From positions 1 to 59,865 of the forward strand of contig JAUWYR010000011.1 in NCBI GenBank assembly GCA_030615745.1: a stretch of DNA of 59,865 nt, given 5' to 3'. Under the pieces are notes generated by a model. That model was not told where the DNA came from, did no database searches, and saw only the letters and a list, made by a program, of their open reading frames with translations. The DNA comes from Candidatus Zixiibacteriota bacterium. GTDB lineage: Bacteria > Zixibacteria > MSB-5A5 > SM23-73-2. Below, in pieces: positions 38,301 to 46,184 of this stretch (its first letter is position 1; each line of letters begins with the position of its first letter). The position numbers were made by a program, and so were the translations under genes.

Positions 38301-38466
38301 ACAAACTCCTGTGATGAATTCAAACCATAAGATATAGGTTTATTCCCACATTTTTTCACATTGTATGCAACTGTTTTCATAAACTAAAAAATTGACTTTA
38401 AATTTAATTCGTTGTGTCCAAAGGAATTATCTTCTTTTTCTGTTTCCTTTATCAAAAGAATTCTTT

Positions 38467-38482
38467 TGGCATAAGCATTGCA
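38467..38482 (+). promoter_or_regulatory. Sigma54 (-24/-12) promoter
   Basis: TGGCATAAGCATTGCA matches the TGGCACG-N4-TTGCW consensus with exact 16-bp geometry and both invariant GG and GC pairs. The expected start point lies about 12 nt downstream of the -12 element. The first gene of the cassette begins at 38524 after a GGGGAGCGGG ribosome site. Confidence 0.75.
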
Positions 38483-38523
38483 TAAAAAAGTTATTGCTTG
38501 TAACAAAAAACAAGGGGAGCGGG

Positions 38524-38748
38524 ATGAAAATAAAATTTACACTCACCATGAAAAACCTCTTGGTTGAGGAGAAGCTGATAAATGAACTTGCCATATCTTG
38601 GATCTCTGACCTTTCCCAGGAAGAGGTTTTATCACTTTCCCAAAGGTGGGTTTCTGATAAGGATTTTTTGAACCAGCAGATGATTGGCTTACAAAAAGTG
38701 GGTGAGTCCAGTTTGACAATTGAGCCTTTGGAGGAGGTAAAAAACTGA
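38524..38748 (+). CDS. Small soluble protein of unknown function, sigma54-controlled
   Basis: 74 aa from the ATG at 38524 (MKIKFTLTMKNLLVEEKLI...), chosen because GGGGAGCGGG precedes it; the frame is open further upstream but crosses the promoter. Composition is ordinary and slightly acidic, with a helical middle (ISDLSQEEVLSLSQRWVSD) and no membrane segment. I do not recognise it. Its stop codon overlaps the next start (TGATG), so it is translationally coupled to a small membrane protein. The sigma54 promoter suggests induction by a stress or nutrient signal through an enhancer-binding protein. Confidence 0.6.
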   Translation: MKIKFTLTMKNLLVEEKLINELAISWISDLSQEEVLSLSQRWVSDKDFLNQQMIGLQKVGESSLTIEPLEEVKN

Positions 38749-39074
38749 TGCCTTTATCTTTGGAGTTAGCCTTTATAATAGAAAACATCATCTTATTTTT
38801 CAAAACTGGATTTGAATGGTTTGTTCAGTTGAATCATTATGTAAAAGGAAACTTTGGATTTTTCGCCCAGGTGGCTTTGGATTTAGCCATCTTATATTTC
38901 CTTTTCCTTCTGGTAACAAAAATGGTCAAGGTGGCATTCGATATGCTTAAGTTTGTTGTTCTCCCCTCTTTGCTTTTGACCGGGATCATATCATTCTTTT
39001 TGCCCTATACTTTTTTAAATCTTTTACCATTTTGCACCGGAACGATGATAATAATAAACCTTTTAAGGACCTAG
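38748..39074 (+). CDS. Small membrane protein, sigma54-controlled cassette
   Basis: 108 aa with two to three hydrophobic helices: about 38-62 (FFAQVALDLAILYFLFLLVTK), 68-86 (FVVLPSLLLTGIISFFLPY) and 88-106. An amphipathic N-terminal stretch is also present. The start overlaps the preceding stop by one base. No known family recognised. The paired small soluble and membrane proteins behind a sigma54 promoter resemble phage-shock-type envelope stress cassettes in layout only. Confidence 0.65.
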   Translation: MPLSLELAFIIENIILFFKTGFEWFVQLNHYVKGNFGFFAQVALDLAILYFLFLLVTKMVKVAFDMLKFVVLPSLLLTGIISFFLPYTFLNLLPFCTGTMIIINLLRT

Positions 39075-39126
39075 TCTTTTCAGTCAGGATAAGATAAATT
39101 TATTTTTTTGAAATTGTCAATAAAAA

Positions 39127-39288
39127 ATGAAGATTTTTAAAAGAAAAAAAGTTAAAAAGATAAGCTGTCCTTTTTGTGGAACTGAGATGAAAAAGCAAAA
39201 AGACAGGTATATCTGCACAAAATGTTTTGCTGAGCTAAAAGGGGATACTGTTATTTTTCATAACATAAACCAGGATTTTCAGAGTTAA
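39127..39288 (+). CDS. Mini zinc-ribbon protein
   Basis: A 53-aa frame: MKIFKRKKVKKISCPFCGTE ... then YICTKCFAEL near residue 28. The CPFC...CTKC pairs form a classic zinc ribbon, and the N-terminus is strongly basic. It lies 52 bp behind the small membrane-protein gene on the same strand and could be the third gene of the sigma54 cassette. No good ribosome site is visible, so expression is less certain. Confidence 0.5.
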   Translation: MKIFKRKKVKKISCPFCGTEMKKQKDRYICTKCFAELKGDTVIFHNINQDFQS

Positions 39289-39323
39289 AGAGTTTACATC
39301 TAAACCTCTGAAGAATATAAAAA

Positions 39324-39854
39324 CTAAATACAGCTTTTCAAACTTAAGCTCACCCCCTTCAGTTCCTTCTTAAACACTTCATAGGACTTTTTATCATACA
39401 ATGCAAAGATAACAGTCTTTAAACTTTTAGCCTTTGGCAGAAATTCTTTGACCACACCTATCATTATTTTGGCGCACTTATCCGTTGGAAATCCACCAAC
39501 TCCGGTCCCTATTGCTGGAAAAGCCAGAGAACTCAAGCCTAACTCCTCAGCTCTTTTTAAGCTGTTTATAGTTGAGTCTCTGATAGCAAAAGCATTAGTT
39601 TTCAAATCCCTTCCCATACCTGCTGCATGGATAACATATTTAGCTTTTAGATCACCAGCAGTTGTAAAGATAGCTTCTCCAATTGGTATTGGTGCTTTTC
39701 TTACCGCCTGTTCCTCGATTATCTTTCCACCTTTTTTCTTGATCGCCCCTGCGACCCCACTTCCCATAACCAAATAGTTATTAGCCGCATTGACTAAAGC
39801 ATCAGTTGAAAGCTCAATTATGTCTCCTAAATAAAGGGTTATAATCGATTCCAT
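39324..39854 (-). CDS. Macro-domain protein (ADP-ribose binding/hydrolase)
   Basis: Binds or hydrolyses ADP-ribose derivatives such as O-acetyl-ADP-ribose or ADP-ribosylated proteins. From the ATG at 39854 (MESIITLYLGDI, AAAGGAG ribosome site) it has 176 aa. ALVNAANNYLVMGSGVAGAI holds the catalytic-loop Asn-Ala-Ala-Asn and Gly-rich motifs, and FPAIGTGVGGFP is the second ligand loop. The frame opens 28 codons earlier only because the upstream hairpin repeat lacks stops; those codons are not part of the protein. It lies tail-to-tail with the sigma54 cassette. Confidence 0.93.
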   Translation of the reverse strand: MESIITLYLGDIIELSTDALVNAANNYLVMGSGVAGAIKKKGGKIIEEQAVRKAPIPIGEAIFTTAGDLKAKYVIHAAGMGRDLKTNAFAIRDSTINSLKRAEELGLSSLAFPAIGTGVGGFPTDKCAKIMIGVVKEFLPKAKSLKTVIFALYDKKSYEVFKKELKGVSLSLKSCI

Positions 39855-39876
39855 TTTTTTCTCCTTTCTCACTAAG

Positions 39877-39999
39877 TGCCAGTCGAGTCCCTCGACTCGA
39901 CTGGATCCTCCCGCCAGGTCAGGGGACCTGGCGGGCACAAATTAATTTTTTAAGTGCCTGTCGGTTCCCCCCTGGCCGGGCAGGCTGACCCGACAGGAT
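39877..39999. repeat. Three adjacent variable-arm hairpins
   Basis: CCAGTCGAGTC-CCTC-GACTCGACTGG, then CCCGCCAGGTC-AGGG-GACCTGGCGGG. The third has arms CCTGTCGGGTC/GAACCGACAGG (reverse strand) around a 19-nt loop with the GCCTGCCCGGCCAGG module. All have 11-bp arms whose loop-side end is GTC/GAC (GTC/GAA in the last). Confidence 0.8.
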
Positions 40000-40010
40000 A
40001 TTCTCCATTT

Positions 40011-41462
40011 TTATTTTTCCATTCTTCTCCTGAAAACGTAGATGAAAAGACCAATAAAGAAAGCTCCTAAGAGAAACTCAATTCCTGCAACCAAATTCGC
40101 AAAATCTCCTACTAATTTGTATTGCTGAAATCTCCATAAGGGGAAAAAGCCTTTTAGGCTGAAGGAAACGGAAGTAAGATAATCTTTTATAATCGTCCAA
40201 ATTGGTGCGGTATTTTTGAAAGCTATTTTGTATTTGAATATCAGGGTTTCATTTTGATCTGCGGCGTGCAATCCTATGAACATATAGATAATGCCAAAGA
40301 TTAAAATTAGAGCAACAGAACTCAAACCTACATTTCTTAGCTTCTCTCCATATCCGCAAGAAAGCTTTAAAATCCACAGGAAAATCCATTTAAAGAAATC
40401 CTTCGGCAATTTACAAGCCATCCTTTTACACTCCTGCTCCCTGAAATGAAACATCCCTGCTTTCGCAAAATCCCTTTTGTTATGGAACTGCACCTTTAAC
40501 TGCCCGTATATTTCGCTGGTTTTGAAATAGAATTGATGCTTTTGTTCCTGTTTTATTTCCTTTGACTCTTCTAATGTGATTCCAAATGGTAATTCCATTT
40601 CATTTTTTAATTTGTAGCTCCAATCCCATTCGACTAGACTAAAATCAACATTTTTGAGATCGACTTCTGTGAAAATACATTTTCTTAAATCAACACCAGT
40701 GAAGTTTGCCTTCGCTTTAAAAATGGTTCGGTCAAATCGAATCTTCTTAAGAAATTCGGAGAAATAAAAATTGACTTCTTCTCCCAAAAATTCTGCCAAA
40801 CTAAAACTATTATTTCCTCCAGAAAATTTCGCTTTATTGAAGACGGTATTTTGCCCTGAAAATTCCGCTCCAAAAAAGTAGATATTTTCGCTTGAAAATC
40901 TCGTGTCAAAAAAGTAAGTGTTTCTTGCTGAGAATTTACACCTGATAAATTCAGTCTTTTCGCCTGTAAATCTTGCTTGACTGAAGTTGGTGGTCACGCC
41001 TGAAAATTTAGATTCCGCAAAGTCTGTTTTTTTGCTGGAGAATTCCGCCCACTCAAAGTCTGTGTAGGTTTTTGGACCTAAAAACTTCGCACCATAAAAG
41101 GTAGTATGCTCTCCTGAAAATTCCGCTCCCGTGAAGAAACTCTTGATCTCTGCAAATTCTGTCAAGCTAAAGTCAGTTTGTTTCCCCATGAACTGCGCAT
41201 CACAAAAATACACAGTCTTTTTAAATTTAAATTTTCTGAAGCTTACAGAATCAGGGAAGAAAAAGCCTTCGAAATGATAGGCATCTGAATCTTTATCTTG
41301 TAGTATCTTTTCTATCCCCTCATTGAACTTTTTAATATCCTTATCCTTCCTTCTCTCGTGAAAAACACAAAAACCCTCCTTAGAATCCTCCAATGCCTCA
41401 TAAGGACACTCCCAGCCTGTGATTGAGCTTTTATATTTACATTTCCTCTTAACCTCGCTCAT
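40011..41462 (-). CDS. Pentapeptide-repeat protein with C-terminal membrane helices
   Basis: 483 aa. The N-terminus has a Cys/His cluster (C8, C19, C32, H35) likely to bind zinc. Residues about 60-280 form repeats with a central Phe and A(D/E)F units: FTGAEFSGEHTTFYGAKF, FSQARFTGEKTEF, FFGAEFSGQNTVFNKAKF. This is a pentapeptide-like beta-solenoid with a longer (about 13-aa) period. Two hydrophobic helices (about 378-395 and 452-476) flank SVSFSLKGFFPL, at the place where related pentapeptide proteins carry an ion-channel filter; here no TxGYG-type filter is left. It has its own promoter and sits directly downstream of a TIGR04255/HEPN-like operon. Possible role: membrane effector or sensor. 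Confidence 0.75.
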   Translation of the reverse strand: MSEVKRKCKYKSSITGWECPYEALEDSKEGFCVFHERRKDKDIKKFNEGIEKILQDKDSDAYHFEGFFFPDSVSFRKFKFKKTVYFCDAQFMGKQTDFSLTEFAEIKSFFTGAEFSGEHTTFYGAKFLGPKTYTDFEWAEFSSKKTDFAESKFSGVTTNFSQARFTGEKTEFIRCKFSARNTYFFDTRFSSENIYFFGAEFSGQNTVFNKAKFSGGNNSFSLAEFLGEEVNFYFSEFLKKIRFDRTIFKAKANFTGVDLRKCIFTEVDLKNVDFSLVEWDWSYKLKNEMELPFGITLEESKEIKQEQKHQFYFKTSEIYGQLKVQFHNKRDFAKAGMFHFREQECKRMACKLPKDFFKWIFLWILKLSCGYGEKLRNVGLSSVALILIFGIIYMFIGLHAADQNETLIFKYKIAFKNTAPIWTIIKDYLTSVSFSLKGFFPLWRFQQYKLVGDFANLVAGIEFLLGAFFIGLFIYVFRRRMEK

Positions 41463-41578
41463 CTTTCCTCACTTTTAGGTGCTTGTCCTCATATCTCACC
41501 CGCAGGTTTCCCAACCGCTCAAAAGCGAGACAGACAAAAGCGTAAATTAAGGAATAAAGAAACGTGTTTTTTTATTTT

Positions 41579-41607
41579 TATTTATAGAAAAACGTGGTGA
41601 ATGTCAA
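41579..41607 (-). promoter_or_regulatory. Promoter of the pentapeptide-repeat gene
   Basis: Perfect TTGACA, 17-nt spacer, TAAATA on the minus strand, about 110 nt before the start. The gene can therefore be expressed independently of the upstream HEPN-like operon. Confidence 0.55.
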
Positions 41608-41643
41608 GGAGGTTCTGAGTATGTTTGAACAAAGAAAAAATTT

Positions 41644-42012
41644 TTAAGGTGTTGGCAAAAGTCTAAGTATGTGGTTTTTTATTGTATTAAACTCTTGAGT
41701 AAAAAGTTGATGCACTTCTTGGGGCTGAAATTGCTGAAGGTCATATCTTGCACCTTCACTGTCATCTTTTAATGTTCTATAATCTCTGTATATCCGTTTC
41801 AGATCGCTGAGTTTTTGAAAGTAAGCGTCTCGAGCCTTATGTTTCCTAAGATGGATGTCTTTAGTGGCCAAGTATGCCTCAACATAGTGAAGAGCAGAAT
41901 AAAATATGCCAGTTACAACCCAATCAAGAAATATAGTGGAATCTAACTCGAAGTGGTTTATAAATTTTTCATTATGGCCTGCTTGCCTTAAATGATTTCT
42001 CCTATCGGGCAT
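41644..42012 (-). CDS. HEPN-like small helical protein
   Basis: 122 aa, predicted almost entirely helical. FLDWVVTGIFYSALHYVEAYLATK followed by HLRKHKARDAYFQKL resembles the HEPN layout, in which a membrane-like helix precedes a conserved His/Arg segment. A strict RxxxxH motif is not obvious; H-L-R-K-H is the nearest. It is the third gene of an operon after a TIGR04255-type protein and an unknown. No clear ribosome site is visible in the 12-nt gap. It may be a toxin- or sensor-like subunit. Confidence 0.55.
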   Translation of the reverse strand: MPDRRNHLRQAGHNEKFINHFELDSTIFLDWVVTGIFYSALHYVEAYLATKDIHLRKHKARDAYFQKLSDLKRIYRDYRTLKDDSEGARYDLQQFQPQEVHQLFTQEFNTIKNHILRLLPTP

Positions 42013-42024
42013 AGTGCGGACTAT

Positions 42025-42663
42025 TTATCTTGTATAAATTAATTTAGATCCAGGCGGAACTTCTTTTTTAACATCTTTAAGTGAGCAAAAGACTACGTGG
42101 AAGTCAAAGCTAATATTAGTAAAATGTTCCATCAACTCCATCTCTATATCATATATTTTAGGTCTTATTTCCTTATCTTTTTCATCTATAATAGTCCAGA
42201 TACAAACCTGCTCATCTTCTACAGTGCCGAATGCTCCTCTTACTTCAGGTATTTTAGAAATTTTTTCCCTAAAGAAATCTACTACTTGATTCCAATCTGT
42301 AATTCTTAGTTTTTCTTCTTCGTAAGTTTTGGTGTCTGCAGGTCGAATAGGGGGTTCAGTTATTAAAAGTCTGTTTAATAACATATATTGGAGATAAATG
42401 TCAATTTCAGGGAGAAGGCTTTTAATGGAGTGTTCAAAATGACTAAGTAGGCGCTCTTCTAATTCGAAGTGATATCTGCTTCTTATGTAAGCATTCACAT
42501 ATAATTTCCAATCATCAATATGATCTCGAAGAGCTGACGGATCTAAAAAGTAGGAGAATTGCGTGCTCGATAATAAAACCTTTCTCAACGGAAGAGAATC
42601 TTCGCCAGTTCCGTCAGCTTTATAGTCCACCTTTTTTGTTTCAAGTTCCTCGACTGTGTTCAT
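42025..42663 (-). CDS. Unknown protein in the TIGR04255/HEPN-like operon
   Basis: 212 aa, soluble. The N-terminal half is helical (ALRDHIDDWKLYVNAYIRSR, LLSHFEHSIKSLLPEIDIYL). The C-terminal part alternates strands and helices (VRGAFGTVEDEQVCIWTII, IYDIEMELMEHF, FDFHVVFCSL), recalling nucleotidyltransferase-like folds, but I see no GSxxxxxDxD catalytic motif. Its start overlaps the previous stop (ATGA) and the next gene follows after 12 nt, so it is tightly bound into the three-gene unit. I do not recognise a family. Confidence 0.6.
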   Translation of the reverse strand: MNTVEELETKKVDYKADGTGEDSLPLRKVLLSSTQFSYFLDPSALRDHIDDWKLYVNAYIRSRYHFELEERLLSHFEHSIKSLLPEIDIYLQYMLLNRLLITEPPIRPADTKTYEEEKLRITDWNQVVDFFREKISKIPEVRGAFGTVEDEQVCIWTIIDEKDKEIRPKIYDIEMELMEHFTNISFDFHVVFCSLKDVKKEVPPGSKLIYTR

Positions 42664-43418
42664 AAAAGTTTCCCTGTCCTCATATACTCTTTAAATTCTT
42701 TTGTCACACTTGCGAGAAATTCATCTTCTATTAAATCATGAAAATCTACAATTACTTTATCAAAATCTTCACGCTTGCTTTCAATATCGTTAAAACAATC
42801 AAAATCTAAAATATAGATACCAACTTTTTGGCTATCCTCCCTTCTGGTTGCTTCGCCGATAAGACCTGATCGTATAGTAAGTTTTTTATCAGATTTATTT
42901 AATCTGACCTCTGCGAAAGTAGTTATAATGTCATTGATTGGAAAATGATTAAGAGCTATGAAAGGAACTATATATTTCGTAAAATCGTAAAAACCATTTA
43001 CTTTTTTAATTTCAATATTGTTTATATAGCGTAATCCGATTCTTTTGAATATCTCAATTTGATAAAGTTCACAGAACTTCTCGAAATAATTTTTAAGTTT
43101 TCTCTTGAAATCATCAAAACTCACATACCCTTTGGTTATGTAATTAAAATTGCTACAAGAAATCCTTAAAATTTCTGATCTTTGTTCATTTTCAAAAACG
43201 TACACACGAGTTCCCATTTGACGAACCAGTTCAGGCACAGCTATTTCAGGAACAGACTTCAGTGAGTGCTCCCAAGTAAATTTGGGTAGGTCTTTTATGA
43301 TTTTGTCTTGATAATCAGATATCTCCTTGTCTATTTTTAATCTAGAGTCAAAATTGACTTCAAAAGCGACTTCCTTCACAGGTGGAAATGGAAATTTCTC
43401 CCTTTGTGGCTTATTCAT
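42660..43418 (-). CDS. TIGR04255 family protein (sporadically distributed)
   Basis: 252 aa. The opening FPFPPVKEVAFEVNFDS, the middle LYQIEIFKRIGLRYINNIEI and the C-terminal DLIEDEFLASVTKEFKEYM correspond to the TIGR04255 family as I know it. That family is known for scattered distribution and has no established biochemical role. AAAGGAAGG precedes the ATG. It is the first gene of a three-gene operon and ends in a 4-bp overlap with the next gene. The patchy distribution and the HEPN-like partner suggest a defence or toxin-antitoxin role; this is inference. Confidence 0.7.
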   Translation of the reverse strand: MNKPQREKFPFPPVKEVAFEVNFDSRLKIDKEISDYQDKIIKDLPKFTWEHSLKSVPEIAVPELVRQMGTRVYVFENEQRSEILRISCSNFNYITKGYVSFDDFKRKLKNYFEKFCELYQIEIFKRIGLRYINNIEIKKVNGFYDFTKYIVPFIALNHFPINDIITTFAEVRLNKSDKKLTIRSGLIGEATRREDSQKVGIYILDFDCFNDIESKREDFDKVIVDFHDLIEDEFLASVTKEFKEYMRTGKLL

Positions 43419-43637
43419 TAAAAAATACCTTCCTTTCGCTCTTTTAGAAGTTCAAATTAAAATTAACAAAAAATCAAAAAAAGTCAATCATTAATTTCAT
43501 CAATTATTAAGCTAAATAAAAAATCACCCATCTTATATAATTTATCGACAAAATGATGTCTGCTGATTGTAAAAAATTAGCACTCAAATAAATTCACCTT
43601 ATAAGATTAAAAAGCTAATACTTTATACTCGAAACGA

Positions 43638-44216
43638 TTATTGTCCCTTTATCAACCTCTCTGTTCCTAACCAAGCGGTTTTGGAATCTATAAATTTAAA
43701 TAAATTTATTATAATCCAGGCACAGAAAATACCTAATAAAGCTCCCCCGATTATGTCTGAAGGATAGTGAACTCCAACATATATTCTTGAAAACGATACC
43801 AGAAAAGCTATTGAGAAAAAAACGACTTTAGCTTTTCGATAAAAATATGAGATTAAAGTTGCAACTGCAAAAAGGTTGGTGGCGTGGGATGAGGGAAAGG
43901 AGCCAGCTTTGGAACAGTAGACTAATAGGTGAACATCCGGCAAGACGTTGCAGGGGCGAACTCTCCCAACTAAAGGCTTTATCAGATGTGAGGAGGTCTG
44001 GTCCGAAATTGCGATCAATATGAGTAAGAATAAAGCTAATATTCTCCCTTTTCTCTTTCCAAAGATAAAAAGTAAAAGCCAGGCTACCCACATCGGAATA
44101 AGCCAATAGTCCCTTGTGGTAATCCCGACCATTATAAAATCGAAAAAAGAATTTTGAAGTTTTAGATTTATAAAATAAAAGATAAAAACATCCAAGTTTA
44201 AAAGAAACTCAACCAT
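43638..44216 (-). CDS. PAP2-family membrane phosphatase
   Basis: An integral membrane phosphatase acting on lipid phosphates such as phosphatidic acid, undecaprenyl diphosphate or lipid A phosphates. The three PAP2 motifs are present: KPLVGRVRP, PSSHATN, and SRIYVGVHYPSD. Several hydrophobic helices surround them. The ATG at 44216 (MVEFLLNLDVF) is preferred over a TTG five codons upstream that lies in a GCAAGGCT/AGCCTTGC hairpin. About 192 aa, normal length. Exact substrate is open. Confidence 0.9.
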   Translation of the reverse strand: MVEFLLNLDVFIFYFINLKLQNSFFDFIMVGITTRDYWLIPMWVAWLLLFIFGKRKGRILALFLLILIAISDQTSSHLIKPLVGRVRPCNVLPDVHLLVYCSKAGSFPSSHATNLFAVATLISYFYRKAKVVFFSIAFLVSFSRIYVGVHYPSDIIGGALLGIFCAWIIINLFKFIDSKTAWLGTERLIKGQ

Positions 44217-44301
44217 ATTTCTTTTTTGCAAGGCTAAAGCCTTGCGTTACGATTTAGAAAAAACTTAGTTTCTTAGAACAAAAGTCTTCAACCATTGTTT
44301 A

Positions 44302-44940
44302 TCAAAAGAATTTAATCTTCCCCTCTGTAGAATCTACCAATGTTTTTTTTAACTCTTCTACAAGGCTTTTTCTGATTTGGATTTGGAGTTTAACCTCATC
44401 CTGAAAATCTGTGTTTATGATTTGACAATCGAATCTACTTATGGCTTTGCTAATATTACCATAAAAGTTAACTGGAAAGGAAAAACTTATCTTTATTTTT
44501 AAAATTTTTTTCATCAACTCACATTTATTAAGGGCATTTAAAGCAGACTCTTTGTATGCTTTTGACAACCCGGAAGTCCCTAATTTTATCCCCCCGAAAT
44601 AGCGAGTAACGACCACTAAGACATAACTCAGGTTTTTTGTTTGAATTGCTCTTAAAATCTGCTTTCCTGCTGTTCCTCTTGGCTCACCGGCATCGCTTGA
44701 CTTACAAATCTCTTGATGCATTCGCACTTTTTCTTTTCCTTTTCCTTTTCCCAAAACATATGCATAACAATTATGTGTTGCAGAAAAATGCTTTTTTCTC
44801 ACCTCTTTTATCTTCTGTTCTGCCTGTTTTTGGGTCTGAATGGGAGATGCCTCTGTCAAAAAAACAGAACCTTTTACCACCAGTTTATCCCTAACAGAGC
44901 TTTTGATGGTGAGGTATTCATCCTCAGAGATTTTTAGCAA
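44302..44940 (-). CDS. YigZ/IMPACT family protein
   Basis: 212 aa with both family domains. The N-terminal part contains KGSVFLTEASPI, KHFSATHNCYAYVLG, SDAGEPRGTAGKQIL and VVVTRYFGGIKLGTSGLSKAY, the IMPACT signature. A smaller ferredoxin-like C-terminal domain follows (KIKISFSFPVNFYGNISKAI). Bacterial YigZ function is unclear; a link to translation or co-translational regulation is known for the eukaryotic relatives. The start is a TTG preceded by AGGGG. It follows a small helical-protein gene by 20 nt in the dprA transcription unit. Confidence 0.92.
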   Translation of the reverse strand: MLKISEDEYLTIKSSVRDKLVVKGSVFLTEASPIQTQKQAEQKIKEVRKKHFSATHNCYAYVLGKGKGKEKVRMHQEICKSSDAGEPRGTAGKQILRAIQTKNLSYVLVVVTRYFGGIKLGTSGLSKAYKESALNALNKCELMKKILKIKISFSFPVNFYGNISKAISRFDCQIINTDFQDEVKLQIQIRKSLVEELKKTLVDSTEGKIKFF

Positions 44941-44960
44941 GGATTTTACCCCTATTTTTT

Positions 44961-45212
44961 CTATGAATCCTTCGGATTTCTTTTCACTAAAAACTGCTGG
45001 ATTAATCTTTTCAACCTTGAACCGTAGATCAGATCGAACTTCTCCATCTGCTCAGGAATGAGTTCTTTAGCTTTTAGCCTGAGCACAGAAGCCTTGGTTT
45101 TCGCCTCACCCAAGGTTAACTCGCCCCTTTTTATTCGTTCACAAAGATCGTCAACAACCTTTTTTAGCTTCTTGATTTTTTCATCATATTCTAAAAAGTC
45201 TTTTTTTTTCAT
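44961..45212 (-). CDS. Small Lys-rich helical protein of unknown function
   Basis: 83 aa from the ATG at 45212 (MKKKDFLEYDEKIKKLKKVV), which lies 2 nt after the dprA-like stop; the longer frame overlaps that gene and is not needed. The sequence is almost all helix with heptad-like spacing (IKKLKKVVDDLCERIKRGEL, LIPEQMEKFDLIYGSRLKRLIQQF). No known family recognised. Position between a DprA-like gene and yigZ suggests co-expression. Near its 3' end the sequence contains the AATCCGAAGGATT palindrome. Confidence 0.6.
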   Translation of the reverse strand: MKKKDFLEYDEKIKKLKKVVDDLCERIKRGELTLGEAKTKASVLRLKAKELIPEQMEKFDLIYGSRLKRLIQQFLVKRNPKDS

Positions 45213-45214
45213 TT

Positions 45215-46081
45215 TTATAAATAATTTAAAACCAAATCCAGATCCTGTACCCCTCTGATGATCAAAGCGCCCACATCTTTCCAATGCGGGTCAGATAAAA
45301 ATCCCTCTTTTTTGACAAGAAATACAGGTTTTCCCTGGTCTTTTGCTCTTTGTCCCGCATCTATTACCCCTTTTGCATCTGGTCTTGTCTCCACCACAAT
45401 AACTGCCTGAGATAAGCCCACGATGATCCTGTTTCTCGACATAAGCTGACCCACGTTTACCGGAACATTCAAAGGGTATTCGGTTAAAAGGGCACCGTTT
45501 TCTGAAATCTCTTTTGCTAAGTGGATGTTCTCTTTTGGATAGATATTTCCTAGCCCGTTTCCTAAGACCGCATAGGTTTTTCCCTCACCTATTAAAGCGC
45601 CCATATGAGATTCTTTGTCAATCCCTTTAGCCAGACCACTCACCACCATCACCCCACGCGAGGCTAATGCCTTTCCTAAAAGAATCGCTTCCTTTTTTCC
45701 TTCCTCGGTTGGTTGTGTAGTCCCAACTAAAGCTATAGAGCTCTGCTTTTTTAAAGGAAACTTCCCTTTGTAATATAAAAGAGGAGGTGGGTCATCGATT
45801 TTTTTTAAAATAGAAGGATAATTATCATCCAAGATTGTGGAGATGCCGATTCCTAACTCTTCGAGAAAAAGAATATGTTCTTCTATCTCCGAAAGCTTAT
45901 CCTGTGAAGCAAAGATTCTTTCTGCTTTGGCTGGGTTCATCCCTGGCAGTTTTTGAATTTCCTCCAAACCCACTTTATATATATTTTCCGGCGAACCAAA
46001 AGCAGAAACCAACTGCTGAAAAGTCTTTGGTCCAACCTTACCTTCCTCTCTTAAAGCTATTACATATTTTCTGTAATCCAA
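45215..46081 (-). CDS. DprA/Smf-like DNA processing protein (divergent)
   Basis: Related to the recombination mediator that protects incoming single-stranded DNA and loads RecA. An N-terminal helix-hairpin-helix-like part (FQQLVSAFGSPENIYKV ... LPGMNPAKAERIF) precedes the Rossmann domain: ALVGTTQPTEEG, VVSGLAKGIDKESHMGAL, YAVLGNGLGNIYPKEN and SRNRIIVGLSQAVIVVE. The usual SGSLITA stretch is replaced by PDAKGVIDAGQRA, and the C-terminal winged helix of full DprA is absent (288 aa). It may be a DprA-type Rossmann protein with another task. A good promoter lies upstream. Confidence 0.85.
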   Translation of the reverse strand: MDYRKYVIALREEGKVGPKTFQQLVSAFGSPENIYKVGLEEIQKLPGMNPAKAERIFASQDKLSEIEEHILFLEELGIGISTILDDNYPSILKKIDDPPPLLYYKGKFPLKKQSSIALVGTTQPTEEGKKEAILLGKALASRGVMVVSGLAKGIDKESHMGALIGEGKTYAVLGNGLGNIYPKENIHLAKEISENGALLTEYPLNVPVNVGQLMSRNRIIVGLSQAVIVVETRPDAKGVIDAGQRAKDQGKPVFLVKKEGFLSDPHWKDVGALIIRGVQDLDLVLNYL

Positions 46082-46184
46082 AAGAACGCCTCTTCAAAAA
46101 TTAAAAAATAATTCAAAATCTCTATTTTATAAAGCTACGGACTTTTCCCCTTTTTTGGAAGGCGAATTCACAAAAGCAATTTTC

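Noticed and set aside
38301-38400. Purine riboswitch before the permease gene
   Set aside because: The conserved three-way junction and loop sequences of a purine aptamer were not found.
39855-39938. N-terminal extension of the macro-domain protein
   Set aside because: Encoded by an intergenic hairpin; the AAAGGAG site and family alignment place the start at 39854.
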